This document shows positions 1-5,604 of a stretch of 9,341 nucleotides of DNA, in pieces. The position numbers and the translations under genes are program-made. How positions within the stretch are numbered: the first letter of the stretch is position 1; each line of letters begins with the position of its first letter. Source of the DNA: Actinomycetota bacterium (GTDB lineage Bacteria > Actinomycetota > Thermoleophilia > Gaiellales > Gaiellaceae); the NCBI GenBank assembly GCA_013694685.1, contig JACDBY010000352.1:1-9341 (forward strand), given 5' to 3'. The notes under the pieces were generated by a model. The model was given only the letters and a program-made list of their open reading frames with translations. It was not told where the DNA came from and did no database searches.

Positions 1-94
1 GATTTTCAGCTCCCAGCGCTGCGATAGCGCGTCTGGACGGTGGTCGCGTTGGGTCGCGCGTGCCCGCGAGTGCCCTCTCGTCCAAGAATGTACC

Positions 95-114
95 CGTCTC
101 GTACCCGCGAGACG
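95..114. repeat. 7-bp inverted repeat with a direct-repeat overlap
   Basis: CGTCTCG (95-101) is perfectly inverted as CGAGACG (108-114), with a 6-nt loop. GTACCCG occurs twice, at 90-96 and 101-107. A second small dyad, CTGGC/GCCAG, lies at 115-129. No believable coding frame covers positions 1-139, so this is intergenic DNA downstream (minus-strand sense) of the tRNA-Thr. The dyads could be RNA hairpins in the tRNA read-through product or recombinase binding sites. Nothing here decides which. Confidence 0.4.
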
Positions 115-139
115 CTGGCACCGCGCCAGGGCAGACAAC

Positions 140-164
140 AAAAAGACCCATTTGGAGGGTTTTT
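140..164 (-). terminator. Short hairpin terminator after tRNA-Thr
   Basis: On the minus strand the sequence downstream of the tRNA has ACCC (160-157) pairing with GGGT (149-146) across a 7-nt loop, followed after one C by five T residues (144-140). On the plus strand the hairpin is likewise followed by a T run (160-164), so it could act in both directions. The stem is short (4 bp, a little longer if the A/T flanks pair), but the position just after the tRNA fits an intrinsic terminator. Confidence 0.55.
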
Positions 165-169
165 GACGA

Positions 170-242
170 AGCCCTCTGACGGACTCGAACCGTCGACCCC
201 CTCCTTACCATGGAGGTGCTCTACCAACTGAGCTAAGAGGGC
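170..242 (-). tRNA. tRNA-Thr (anticodon GGT)
   Basis: Read on the minus strand this is a complete cloverleaf of 73 nt. The acceptor stem is GCCCTCT/AGAGGGC, the D arm is GCTC..GAGC, and the anticodon stem is CCTCC/GGAGG with loop ATGGTAA. The T arm is GACGG/CCGTC with loop TTCGAGT. The loop places GGT at 34-36, which decodes ACC threonine codons. The discriminator base is U and the 3' CCA is not encoded, so it must be added by the nucleotidyltransferase. A terminator-like hairpin follows at 140-164. Confidence 0.96.
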
Positions 243-251
243 GAGTCGGTC

Positions 252-257
252 AGTCTA
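252..257 (-). promoter_or_regulatory. Candidate -10 element of tRNA-Thr
   Basis: TAGACT on the minus strand lies 9 nt before the mature 5' end of tRNA-Thr. The same 9-mer pattern GGCTAGANT occurs at the equivalent place before tRNA-Tyr (1622-1630). Two tRNA genes sharing it supports a -10 role. No good -35 hexamer is visible. Confidence 0.4.
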
Positions 258-303
258 GCCGGGGGTTCGACGGACGTATGGGCAGCGCAGGCACGATGGG
301 CGA

Positions 304-1272
304 GTGGGTATTCGGCTGCTCGCAGCCACCGGAGACGCCGTCGTCCGACTCGACGAGCGGGACGGCGGCTGGACGGTCGAACGCTCGCTCGACGGGAGCG
401 CGGCGCAGTGTCTCGCGCTCGATCCCCGCGACGGCGAGACGGTCTACGCGGGGTTGAACGGCGGAGGTCTCCGACGCAGCAGCGACGGGACTCGGAGCTG
501 GCACGACGTCGCGCTGCCGGCGGCCGCGGTCTTCTCCGTCGCCGTCGCGTCCGATGGCGCGGTGTATGCAGGCACCGAGCCGAGCGCGCTCTACCGGCGT
601 GACGATTCCGGCGAGACTTGGCGCGAGCTCTCGAGCCTGCTCGAGCTTTCCTCGCAGCCGACCTGGAGCTTCCCGCCGCGGCCGTGGACCTCACACGTCC
701 GCTGGGTCGCACCGAGCCCCCACGACGCCGACCTTCTGTTGGTGGGCATCGAGCTGGGTGGGCTGATGCGCTCGACCGACGGAGGGGCGACGTGGCACGA
801 CCACCGTCCCGGCGCCCAGCGCGACGTCCACTCGCTCGCCTGGCATCCGAGGGTGGCTGGTCGCGCGTACGAGGCGGGTGGCGGCGGCGCGGCCTGGACC
901 GAGGACGGGGGCGACACCTGGCAGGCCGCCGACCAGGGACGAGACCGGCACTACACGTGGTCGGTCGCGGTCGACCCGAACGACCCCGACGTTTGGTACC
1001 TCTCGGCCAGCACGGGTCCGTTCGCCGCCCACGGCAACGGGGATCCGCAGGCCCGGATCTACCGCTCCCGCGGCGGCACCTGGGAGGCGCTCGGCGGCGG
1101 TCTCCCCGACCCGCTCCGAGCGATGCCGTACGCGCTCCTCGCGACGGGCGGTCGACTCTTCGCCGGCTTCGCGGACGGTGCGCTCTGGGAGAGCGGCGAT
1201 CGCGGTGATACGTGGCGCCGGTGCGAGCTTCGCGGCGACCGCGTCGAGCGGATCGTCGCACTCGTGGCCTAG
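304..1272 (+). CDS. BNR/Asp-box repeat beta-propeller protein (sialidase/VPS10-like fold)
   Basis: This 322-residue protein is built of Asp-box repeats (S-x-D-x-G-x-T-W type). Examples are SSDGTRSW (about 59), RDDSGETW (about 99), STDGGATW (about 157), TEDGGDTW (about 200) and SGDRGDTW (about 298), each followed by a strand such as SVAVDPNDPDVWYL. Such repeats form the blades of sialidase, xyloglucanase and sortilin-like propellers. No catalytic sialidase Arg triad or signal peptide is apparent, so a cytoplasmic non-enzymatic propeller is more likely than a secreted hydrolase. The GTG at 304 is the first start after an in-frame TAG at 256-258. No clear Shine-Dalgarno site is seen. It ends in a 4-bp convergent overlap with the minus-strand gene at 1269. 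Fold confidence is high; specific function is unknown. Confidence 0.85.
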   Translation: MGIRLLAATGDAVVRLDERDGGWTVERSLDGSAAQCLALDPRDGETVYAGLNGGGLRRSSDGTRSWHDVALPAAAVFSVAVASDGAVYAGTEPSALYRRDDSGETWRELSSLLELSSQPTWSFPPRPWTSHVRWVAPSPHDADLLLVGIELGGLMRSTDGGATWHDHRPGAQRDVHSLAWHPRVAGRAYEAGGGGAAWTEDGGDTWQAADQGRDRHYTWSVAVDPNDPDVWYLSASTGPFAAHGNGDPQARIYRSRGGTWEALGGGLPDPLRAMPYALLATGGRLFAGFADGALWESGDRGDTWRRCELRGDRVERIVALVA

Positions 1273-1526
1273 GGGGTCGAGTCCTTGTACGCGTCGCGCG
1301 CGATGCGCTCGACGAGCTCGCGGGCAGCGGCTTCCTCGGGCGTCTCGTCGGGTCGCTCGGGCGCGGGCTCCTCGCTCGGCGGCAAAGCCGAGGGGGGTGC
1401 GTTGCCGCAGAGCAGCAACTCGGCGCGCACGGCATCAATCTCGCCGCGTTCGAGCCGCCGGAGCACGTCGCGCTGCTCCGGCGACAAGCCTCCACGTCCG
1501 AACTCGGTCTTTCGCCCCAATCTCAC
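1269..1526 (-). CDS. Small protein with a SHOCT/YvlB-N-like helical motif
   Basis: This 85-residue protein has a segment (about 15-40), LSPEQRDVLRRLERGEIDA followed by VRAELLL, that resembles the short 'x-x-I-L-x-L-L-E-x-G-K-I-x-x-E-E-A' helical hairpin of SHOCT-like and YvlB-N domains. A Pro/Glu-rich linker (about 44-65) follows, then a second amphipathic helix (EEAAARELVERIARDAY). Family assignment is tentative. The GTG at 1526 lies only 3 nt after the tRNA-Tyr 3' end, so any ribosome-binding site would have to be inside the tRNA, and none is there. The message may be leaderless after tRNA 3' processing, or the true start may be a later codon such as the TTG six bases downstream. Its stop overlaps the stop of the propeller gene on the other strand. 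Confidence 0.65.
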   Translation of the reverse strand: MRLGRKTEFGRGGLSPEQRDVLRRLERGEIDAVRAELLLCGNAPPSALPPSEEPAPERPDETPEEAAARELVERIARDAYKDSTP

Positions 1527-1529
1527 CGA

Positions 1530-1611
1530 TGCAGGGGAGAGGATTCGAACCTCTGAAGGCTGAGCCAGCGGGTTTACAGCCCGCCCCCTTTGGCCACTCG
1601 GGAACCCCTGC
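1530..1611 (-). tRNA. tRNA-Tyr (anticodon GTA)
   Basis: The minus strand gives an 82-nt class II tRNA. The acceptor stem is GCAGGGG/CCCCTGC with discriminator A, and the D arm has CCC..GGG around GAGTGGCCAAA. The anticodon stem is GCGGG/CCCGC with loop CTGTAAA (anticodon GTA). A long 13-nt variable region is typical of bacterial tRNA-Tyr, and the T arm is AGAGG/CCTCT with loop TTCGAAT. CCA is not encoded. The next gene on this strand begins 3 nt beyond the discriminator. Confidence 0.96.
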
Positions 1612-1621
1612 GCGGACGGGG

Positions 1622-1627
1622 ATTCTA
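1622..1627 (-). promoter_or_regulatory. Candidate -10 element of tRNA-Tyr
   Basis: TAGAAT on the minus strand (5 of 6 to TATAAT) lies 10 nt before the tRNA-Tyr 5' end, within the same GGCTAGANT context seen before tRNA-Thr. It falls between the cupin stop and the tRNA, so the tRNA can be transcribed independently of the cupin gene. No -35 match is seen. Confidence 0.45.
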
Positions 1628-1652
1628 GCCACCCGCTCCGCGGCTCAGCGCG

Positions 1653-2045
1653 TCAGTCCTGCCACCAGTCCTGGATGATCTCGCCCTTGTCCTCCGCGTG
1701 GCGGGCGCCGAAGGCCAGCACCTCGAGCCCGTCGTCGCCCGCCTCGAAGGCGCGGGTCACACCGGCGTCGACGCGGACGACATCTCGTTCCTTCAGGTCG
1801 AGAATGTCGTCGTCGAGCTTCATGCGACCCGAGCCCGAGACGACGAAGTACACCTCTTCGGCGTCGTCGTGACGGTGGCCGAACCCCTGCCGCTTGCCGG
1901 GCTTGACCCGGTGGTGGCTGAAGCCCGTGCTCTCCGCGTCGAGGTCGCCGGTCGCGAAGCGAGCCTCCTGGTTCTCGCCGAGACCGAAGTCGGGCGCGGC
2001 GTCCTTCACGGTCGCGATGTTCTTGTGGGTGTACGAAGAGCTCAC
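1653..2045 (-). CDS. Single-domain cupin protein
   Basis: With the start chosen here this is a 130-residue cupin. The first cupin motif is seen as GHRHDDAEEVYFVVSGSGRM (G-x-H-x-H with the following E). The second half has LKERDVVRVDAGVTRAFEAG, where the usual metal-binding His is replaced, as in several small cupins. A metal site from His-x-His plus Glu is possible. The frame is open upstream to 2159, but the GTG at 2045 is preferred. It has AGAGGAGA about 8 nt upstream, the protein then begins SSSYTHKNIATVKDA, which fits the usual N-terminus of such small cupins, and the upstream 38 residues look non-coding. The substrate is unknown; a sugar or small-molecule binding/isomerase role is only a family-level possibility. 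Divergent from the acidic protein gene at 2208; stop codon TGA. Confidence 0.82.
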   Translation of the reverse strand: MSSSYTHKNIATVKDAAPDFGLGENQEARFATGDLDAESTGFSHHRVKPGKRQGFGHRHDDAEEVYFVVSGSGRMKLDDDILDLKERDVVRVDAGVTRAFEAGDDGLEVLAFGARHAEDKGEIIQDWWQD

Positions 2046-2207
2046 GAGGCTCGTCTCCTCTCTGCCGGCGTCGCCGCGTACGGCGAGGGCGCGGATGATG
2101 TTCCATGAGCATCTCCATTCTCCCGGGTTGTCGAAACCCTCGCTGCGTGTTTGCGGCACGGTCGACGGGGTGAGGCTCGGGCGGGCACGTCAACCAGGGA
2201 GGAACGC

Positions 2208-2351
2208 ATGAGCCACCACGAGACAGACGAGCATCCGCTCGAGGAGGACTACCCGGCCGGAGAGACGCTCGAGGAGGAGACGCCCGGCCTCGAGGACGTC
2301 GACGACGAGGACGTCACGGTGGTCGACGAGGAGAACGGACCGCCACAATAG
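2208..2351 (+). CDS. Very acidic 47-residue protein, unknown function
   Basis: ATG at 2208 follows AGGGAGGA (2196-2203) at ideal spacing, the best ribosome-binding site in the window, so a real small gene is likely. An in-frame extension to 2151 exists but has no comparable site. The 47 residues contain 19 Asp/Glu, three His and no Lys or Arg. Short acidic runs are PLEEDY, LEEETPGLED and DDEDV. It is probably disordered and cytoplasmic. The stop is 5 nt before the geranylgeranyl reductase ATG, so the two are almost certainly cotranscribed and perhaps translationally coupled. I recognise no family. Possible roles such as metal or cation binding or an acidic partner are speculation. Confidence 0.75.
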   Translation: MSHHETDEHPLEEDYPAGETLEEETPGLEDVDDEDVTVVDEENGPPQ

Positions 2352-2356
2352 GAGCC

Positions 2357-3475
2357 ATGGAGCGGTTCGACGTCCTCGTCGTCGGCGCCGGCCCGGCCGG
2401 CTCGTCGACCGCGATCCACCTAGCGCGCGCGGGCGCGCGCGTGCTACTCGCCGAGAAGGCGGCGTTCCCGCGCGACAAGCCGTGCGGCGGCGGGCTGACC
2501 GGTCGTGCGCTGAAGCGGATCCCCGTTGATCCGTCGCCGGTCGTCGAGCGCGACGTCGACCGGTTCGAGCTTCGGCTCCGCTACGGCGCCCGTTTCACCC
2601 GCGGCCACGACGAGCCTCTGATCCGGATGACGCAGCGCAGCCGCCTCGATGCCTTTCTCGCCGAGGCTGCGGCCGTAGCGGGTGCGGAGCTTCGCCAGCG
2701 GGCACGGGTCGACGAGCTCCGTCCCGACGAGAGAGGCGTGCTCGCCCGTGTCGGTGGCGTCCCTGTTCGGGCAGACGTGCTCGTCGGCGCCGACGGGGCG
2801 AACGGCGTCGTCGCGCGCTCGGTCGGGCTCGGCGACGGGATCGTCCACGGTGTTGCGCTCGAAGGGAACGTGCCGCTCGACGTGCTCGACGGCGACTGGG
2901 AGCGAACGGCGACGATCGAGCTCGCGACCGTTCCCGGCGGCTACGGCTGGGTGTTTCCGAAGGGCGATCACGCGAACCTCGGGGTCGGAGGCTGGGGGAG
3001 TGAGGGGCCGCGCCTGCGTGAGCACCTGACTCGCCTCGCGCGGGAGCACAGAGTCGACGCCGGGGAGCTCACGGACGTCCGGGGGCACCGCTTGCCGATG
3101 CGCCGCCTCGGCACCCTGCCCGGCGAGGGCCGCGTCCTCCTCGTCGGTGACGCGGCAGGGCTCGTCGATCCGCTTTCGGGAGACGGAATGTACGAGGCGT
3201 TCGTCTCGGCCCGGCTTGCCGCCGAGGCGATCCTCGTCGGCGACCTCAACGGCTACTCGGCCGCCCTCGCCGGCGTACTCGACCGGCATGCCGCCGCTTC
3301 GTGGGCCGCCAAGCGCGCCCTCGACCGGTACCCGCGCACGGTGTTCGCCGCCGCCCGCGCGCCAGGAGTGTTTGGTGTCGTCGCCGGTCTGCTCTGCGGC
3401 GAGGTTGCCCATCCGGGCGACGCGCGGGGCGTAGCGAGGGGACCGCTCAAGCTGATCGCGCGGCTCGCGCGCTGA
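2357..3475 (+). CDS. Geranylgeranyl reductase family FAD-dependent oxidoreductase
   Basis: This 372-residue flavoprotein has an N-terminal Rossmann FAD motif, VVGAGPAGSS (about 8-17). The family hallmark DKPCGGGL (about 40-47) follows, then the DVLVGADGANG loop (140-150). The substrate-domain signature YGWVFPKGDHANLGVG lies at 196-211 and the second FAD motif GDAAGLVDPLSGDGMYEA at 264-281. These are diagnostic for geranylgeranyl reductases, which reduce double bonds of prenyl chains. In actinobacteria relatives partially saturate the menaquinone side chain (MenJ); in others they act on chlorophyll or lipid prenyl groups. The substrate here is inferred, with menaquinone the most likely. Its AGGAG overlaps the preceding stop and is close to the ATG, which suggests coupling to the acidic protein. 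The TGA stop sits in the loop of a 6-bp GCGCGC inverted repeat. Confidence 0.9.
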   Translation: MERFDVLVVGAGPAGSSTAIHLARAGARVLLAEKAAFPRDKPCGGGLTGRALKRIPVDPSPVVERDVDRFELRLRYGARFTRGHDEPLIRMTQRSRLDAFLAEAAAVAGAELRQRARVDELRPDERGVLARVGGVPVRADVLVGADGANGVVARSVGLGDGIVHGVALEGNVPLDVLDGDWERTATIELATVPGGYGWVFPKGDHANLGVGGWGSEGPRLREHLTRLAREHRVDAGELTDVRGHRLPMRRLGTLPGEGRVLLVGDAAGLVDPLSGDGMYEAFVSARLAAEAILVGDLNGYSAALAGVLDRHAAASWAAKRALDRYPRTVFAAARAPGVFGVVAGLLCGEVAHPGDARGVARGPLKLIARLAR

Positions 3476-3481
3476 GCGCGC
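3467..3481. repeat. GCGCGC inverted repeat around a stop codon
   Basis: GCGCGC (3467-3472) and GCGCGC (3476-3481) flank the TGA stop of the reductase gene. There is no T run, so it is at best a weak transcription pause or terminator between the two convergent genes (the next minus-strand stop is at 3506). Confidence 0.35.
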
Positions 3482-3505
3482 TGCAACTCGCGGGACGGGA
3501 TCCGA

Positions 3506-3901
3506 TCACTCCTCCGCCAGCGCTTCTGCCAGCAGGGCGGTGGCGTACGTCTGCCAGGCGAGATCCTGGTCGGAAAGGAGAAGCGCCAGCGACTCGCGCG
3601 CTCCGCGGAGCCCGGCGATCTCGTCGCGGAGCAGTTCGAGACCCGCGACCAGCATCGAGCGTCGCTCTTCCGTGTCGAGATCCTCGGCGAGTGCCGTCGT
3701 CGCCCGGCCGAACGGGTCGAGGGGCCGGTGTGGGTCGCCGCCCGCGGCGAGCAGGAGCTCCGCGCGCCGGACGGCGGCGTTCAGCTCGTCCTCGGGGATC
3801 GCGACCTCGCGACCCGCGAAGAAGCAGAGCATCGTCCACTGCTCCGTCGGGTCGGCGCGCTCGAGCACGCGCACCCAGTCGCGGACGGTCTCCCGCCTCA
3901 T
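3506..3901 (-). CDS. Conserved-looking hypothetical helical protein (131 aa)
   Basis: This 131-residue, largely alpha-helical, soluble protein has no signal peptide or membrane segment. It opens with RDWVRVLERADPTEQWTMLC. The middle contains PHRPLDPFGRATTALAEDL and the end is rich in Ala/Leu/Glu helices. I recognise no family. The ATG at 3901 lies 9 nt after the stop of the thioredoxin on the same strand, so the two probably form an operon and read-through of the TGA could influence its expression. Its own ribosome-binding site is poor. TAGAAC, a weak -10-like hexamer, lies 6 nt before the ATG, so a leaderless internal transcript is also possible. The codon third-position GC pattern is normal for the window, supporting a real gene. 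Confidence 0.75.
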   Translation of the reverse strand: MRRETVRDWVRVLERADPTEQWTMLCFFAGREVAIPEDELNAAVRRAELLLAAGGDPHRPLDPFGRATTALAEDLDTEERRSMLVAGLELLRDEIAGLRGARESLALLLSDQDLAWQTYATALLAEALAEE

Positions 3902-3910
3902 GTGCCCGTT

Positions 3911-4408
3911 CTAGCGGAGGCGGGCGACAAGCGCGTTCCAGCGCGCCTCGGTGCCTGCCGCCTGGAAGCCGGAGACGAACCGGCCCCTTGCGTCGATCAG
4001 GATGAACGCAGGTTGGTAGGTGGCGCCGAAGCGGCGCGCCAGCGATCGTTGCGGATCCTGGATCGACGGCCACGTCCAGGCGTAGCGGCGAACGAACGCC
4101 CGCGCTCGGTCGCGTGTGTCGACGGCGTTCAGCCCGACGAAGTGGAAGCGCTTGCCCTGCTTTGCGACCCAGCGTGCGTAGGCGACCGCCTCGCTGTTAC
4201 AGGTGCTTCACCAGGACGACCAGACATTGATCACGACGGGCTTGCCGCGCAGGTCGCGAAGTGCAAGCCGCTTCCCGTCGAGCGTCGTCCCGGCGATCGG
4301 CGGCGCCGACTTTCGCTCCGCGCCGTGGGCGGCCGAGACGGCCACCAGCACGAGCAGCGAGCAGACACAGAGCGCGAGACCCCTTCGCACTGCGCCCACG
4401 GTAGCCAC
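3911..4408 (-). CDS. Secreted TlpA/ResA-like thioredoxin, predicted selenoprotein (UxxC; in-frame TGA at 4210-4208)
   Basis: Reading through one TGA gives 165 residues. Residues 1-31 are a signal peptide: basic start, hydrophobic core ALCVCSLLVLVAVSAA, cleavage near AHGA. KSAPPIAGTTLDGKRLALRDL then leads into the thioredoxin beta strand VVINVWSSW (58-66), followed by U67-S-T-C70. In TlpA/ResA proteins this position is WCxxC, so TGA replaces the nucleophilic Cys exactly. Beyond it the frame stays open, with FVGLNAVDTRDRARAFVRRY, SIQDPQRSLARRFGATY, then QPAFILID containing the cis-Pro, and a normal TAG at 3913-3911. A SECIS-like hairpin follows the TGA. TGA is not reassigned, because six neighbouring genes end with it. 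Expected role: extracytoplasmic thiol/disulfide or peroxide chemistry. GTG 4408 is the first in-frame start; GTG 4399 is an alternative with GGTGG upstream. A TGC-to-TGA mutation or sequencing error is the main rival explanation. Confidence 0.8.
4176..4194 (-). promoter_or_regulatory. Candidate bacterial SECIS element
   Basis: Starting 16 nt after the TGA (minus strand) is a stem GCG-AGGC / GCCT-A-CGC with a single bulged A and an apical loop GGUC. The loop begins 20 nt after the TGA. In E. coli fdhF the SECIS loop is also GGUC and starts 18 nt after the UGA, on a stem with one bulged base, and the loop G and U contact SelB. A longer alternative pairs CAGCG (4196-4192) with CGCTG (4174-4170) around the same upper stem. 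Position, bulge and loop sequence all fit. Folding energy was not computed. Confidence 0.65.
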
Positions 4409-4501
4409 CCGCCACGGGAGACCGCATGAATGTTCGGATTTCGTTCATACACCGAATCGGCCGATCAAGCCTCGCCGGAAGTCGTCCGATAGGACATGAC
4501 G
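4409..4501. promoter_or_regulatory. Divergent intergenic region between the thioredoxin and NlpC/P60 genes
   Basis: This 93-bp gap must hold promoters in both directions. It is clearly less GC-rich than its surroundings around 4425-4460. It carries a perfect 10-bp palindrome ATCGGCCGAT (4456-4465) and a wider TTCGG (4433-4437)/CCGAA (4452-4456) dyad. These could be an operator, but no convincing -35/-10 pair is visible, so the call rests on gene arrangement. Confidence 0.35.
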
Positions 4502-5593
4502 ATGGGTAGCCCGAGGCTCACTGCTGTCGCGGCCGGCGCGGTCGCCGCGCTCTGCTTCGCAGCGCCTGCCCTGCCCGCTGACCCTCTGCCGGCCACCGAT
4601 GCCCCCGCACAGACAGCCGCGTCCCCGCTCCGCAGTTGGGCCGCACCGCAGATCGCCGCGGTGGTCGCGGCCGGGTTGATGGGCCCGGACGTCGCGTCGT
4701 TCCGGCCCGACGACGCGCTGACGCGCGGTGCGTTGCACAAGGCGATCCTCGCGCTCGGCAAGCGTCACCGGGCGCCGCTCGACCCCGCGCGGCTCGTCTC
4801 GATGCGCGAGCTCGACGCGCAGCTCGTCGCCGCGGTCGGTCTGCTCCCGTCGGCCCGGTCGATCCGCCTCGAGGCGCGGGACGGCGGCCTTGAGCCCGTC
4901 GATCGGCTGGGCACCGAGACGATCGCCCGGCTCCTGGGGCTCCGGCTCAACCACGCGGCGGGTAGCGAGCAGCTCGAGCGCGCGCCGAACATGCCGGCGT
5001 CGCGTGCCGAGGCGGCGTACTCGCTCGCGAAGCTCCAGCTCCTCGATGCGTCTCGGCTCGCCGCCGTCCAGCAGGTCGCCGCGACCTTCGCTGTGCCGGC
5101 CTTGAGCGAGTGGCAGCGTTCCGTCCTCTCGAGGGCGCTTCGGTTCGTCGGGTTCCCGTACGTCTTCTCCGGTGTCTCCGAGCGCACGCAGAAGCTCTGG
5201 AGCTCGAGTGCGCCCGGCGGGACGATCACCGCACCGGGCGGCTTCGACTGCTCGGGCTTCGTCTGGCGGGTGTACAAGCTCCAGCCGTTCGACACGGCGC
5301 CGCTGCTCGCAGGCGTGCTAAAGGGGCGGACGACGTACGCGATGAGCGGCGAGGTACGACGGCCTCTGCGGATCGACGGCGCGCTCGTCGCGCCGGGGGA
5401 CGTGATCTTCTTCGGCGCCCGCGGACGGCGGTCGAAGCCGACCGAGGTCGGCCATATGGGGATCTACGTCGGCAGCGGGTGGTTCGTCCACTCCTCGAGC
5501 GGCGGCGTGACCCTGCAGCCGCTCCAGGGCTGGTATGCGTCGACGCTCGCCTGGGCCCGTCGGCCACTGGCGGAGGCCGGTCTCTCGGTCTGA
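4502..5593 (+). CDS. Exported SLH-domain NlpC/P60 peptidoglycan hydrolase
   Basis: This 363-residue protein has a signal peptide (LTAVAAGAVAALCFAAPALPA). An S-layer-homology-like segment follows, SWAAPQIAAVVAAGLM then FRPDDALTRGALHKAI (about 46-83), and a second degenerate SLH-like repeat near MPASRAEAAYSLAKLQLL (about 164-181). The C-terminal NlpC/P60 domain begins near ALRFVGFPYVFSG. It has the catalytic Cys in GGFDCSGFVWRVY (C250), His in VGHMGIYVGSG (H318) and the third polar residue in FVHSSSGG (H330), the standard triad for D,L-endopeptidases that cut peptide stems. It probably acts on the cell wall while SLH modules hold it there. ATG 4502 has AGGA 7 nt upstream. ATG 4496, two codons earlier, also gives a signal peptide but the site is too close. 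It is followed closely by the zinc peptidase gene. Confidence 0.9.
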   Translation: MGSPRLTAVAAGAVAALCFAAPALPADPLPATDAPAQTAASPLRSWAAPQIAAVVAAGLMGPDVASFRPDDALTRGALHKAILALGKRHRAPLDPARLVSMRELDAQLVAAVGLLPSARSIRLEARDGGLEPVDRLGTETIARLLGLRLNHAAGSEQLERAPNMPASRAEAAYSLAKLQLLDASRLAAVQQVAATFAVPALSEWQRSVLSRALRFVGFPYVFSGVSERTQKLWSSSAPGGTITAPGGFDCSGFVWRVYKLQPFDTAPLLAGVLKGRTTYAMSGEVRRPLRIDGALVAPGDVIFFGARGRRSKPTEVGHMGIYVGSGWFVHSSSGGVTLQPLQGWYASTLAWARRPLAEAGLSV

Positions 5594-5604
5594 GACGCTC
5601 GAAT

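Noticed and set aside
6..231. Open frames on both strands spanning the tRNA-Thr
   Set aside because: They run through the tRNA and its terminator, have no ribosome-binding site and no plausible protein features.
233..1495. 420-aa minus-strand open frame
   Set aside because: Arg/Pro/Ser-rich low-complexity shadow of the propeller gene and of the 85-aa gene; no domain features. Long antisense frames are expected in high-GC DNA.
1653..2159. N-terminal extension of the cupin to 2159
   Set aside because: The extra 38 residues do not resemble cupin sequence, and a good Shine-Dalgarno site precedes the internal GTG at 2045.
1645..2193. 182-aa minus-strand frame overlapping the cupin
   Set aside because: Arg/Pro-rich shadow in another frame; the cupin motifs are in the frame starting at 2045.
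4208..4210. TGA reassigned to tryptophan or another amino acid across the genome
   Set aside because: TGA ends the cupin, reductase, 131-aa, NlpC/P60, glgC and glgA genes at sensible places, so it is a normal stop in this organism.
3911..4408. Thioredoxin as a simple pseudogene
   Set aside because: Only one stop, exactly at the active-site Cys, with no frameshift, an intact downstream domain and a suitable hairpin. A random nonsense mutation at that codon is possible (TGC to TGA) but less likely; it is kept as the main alternative.
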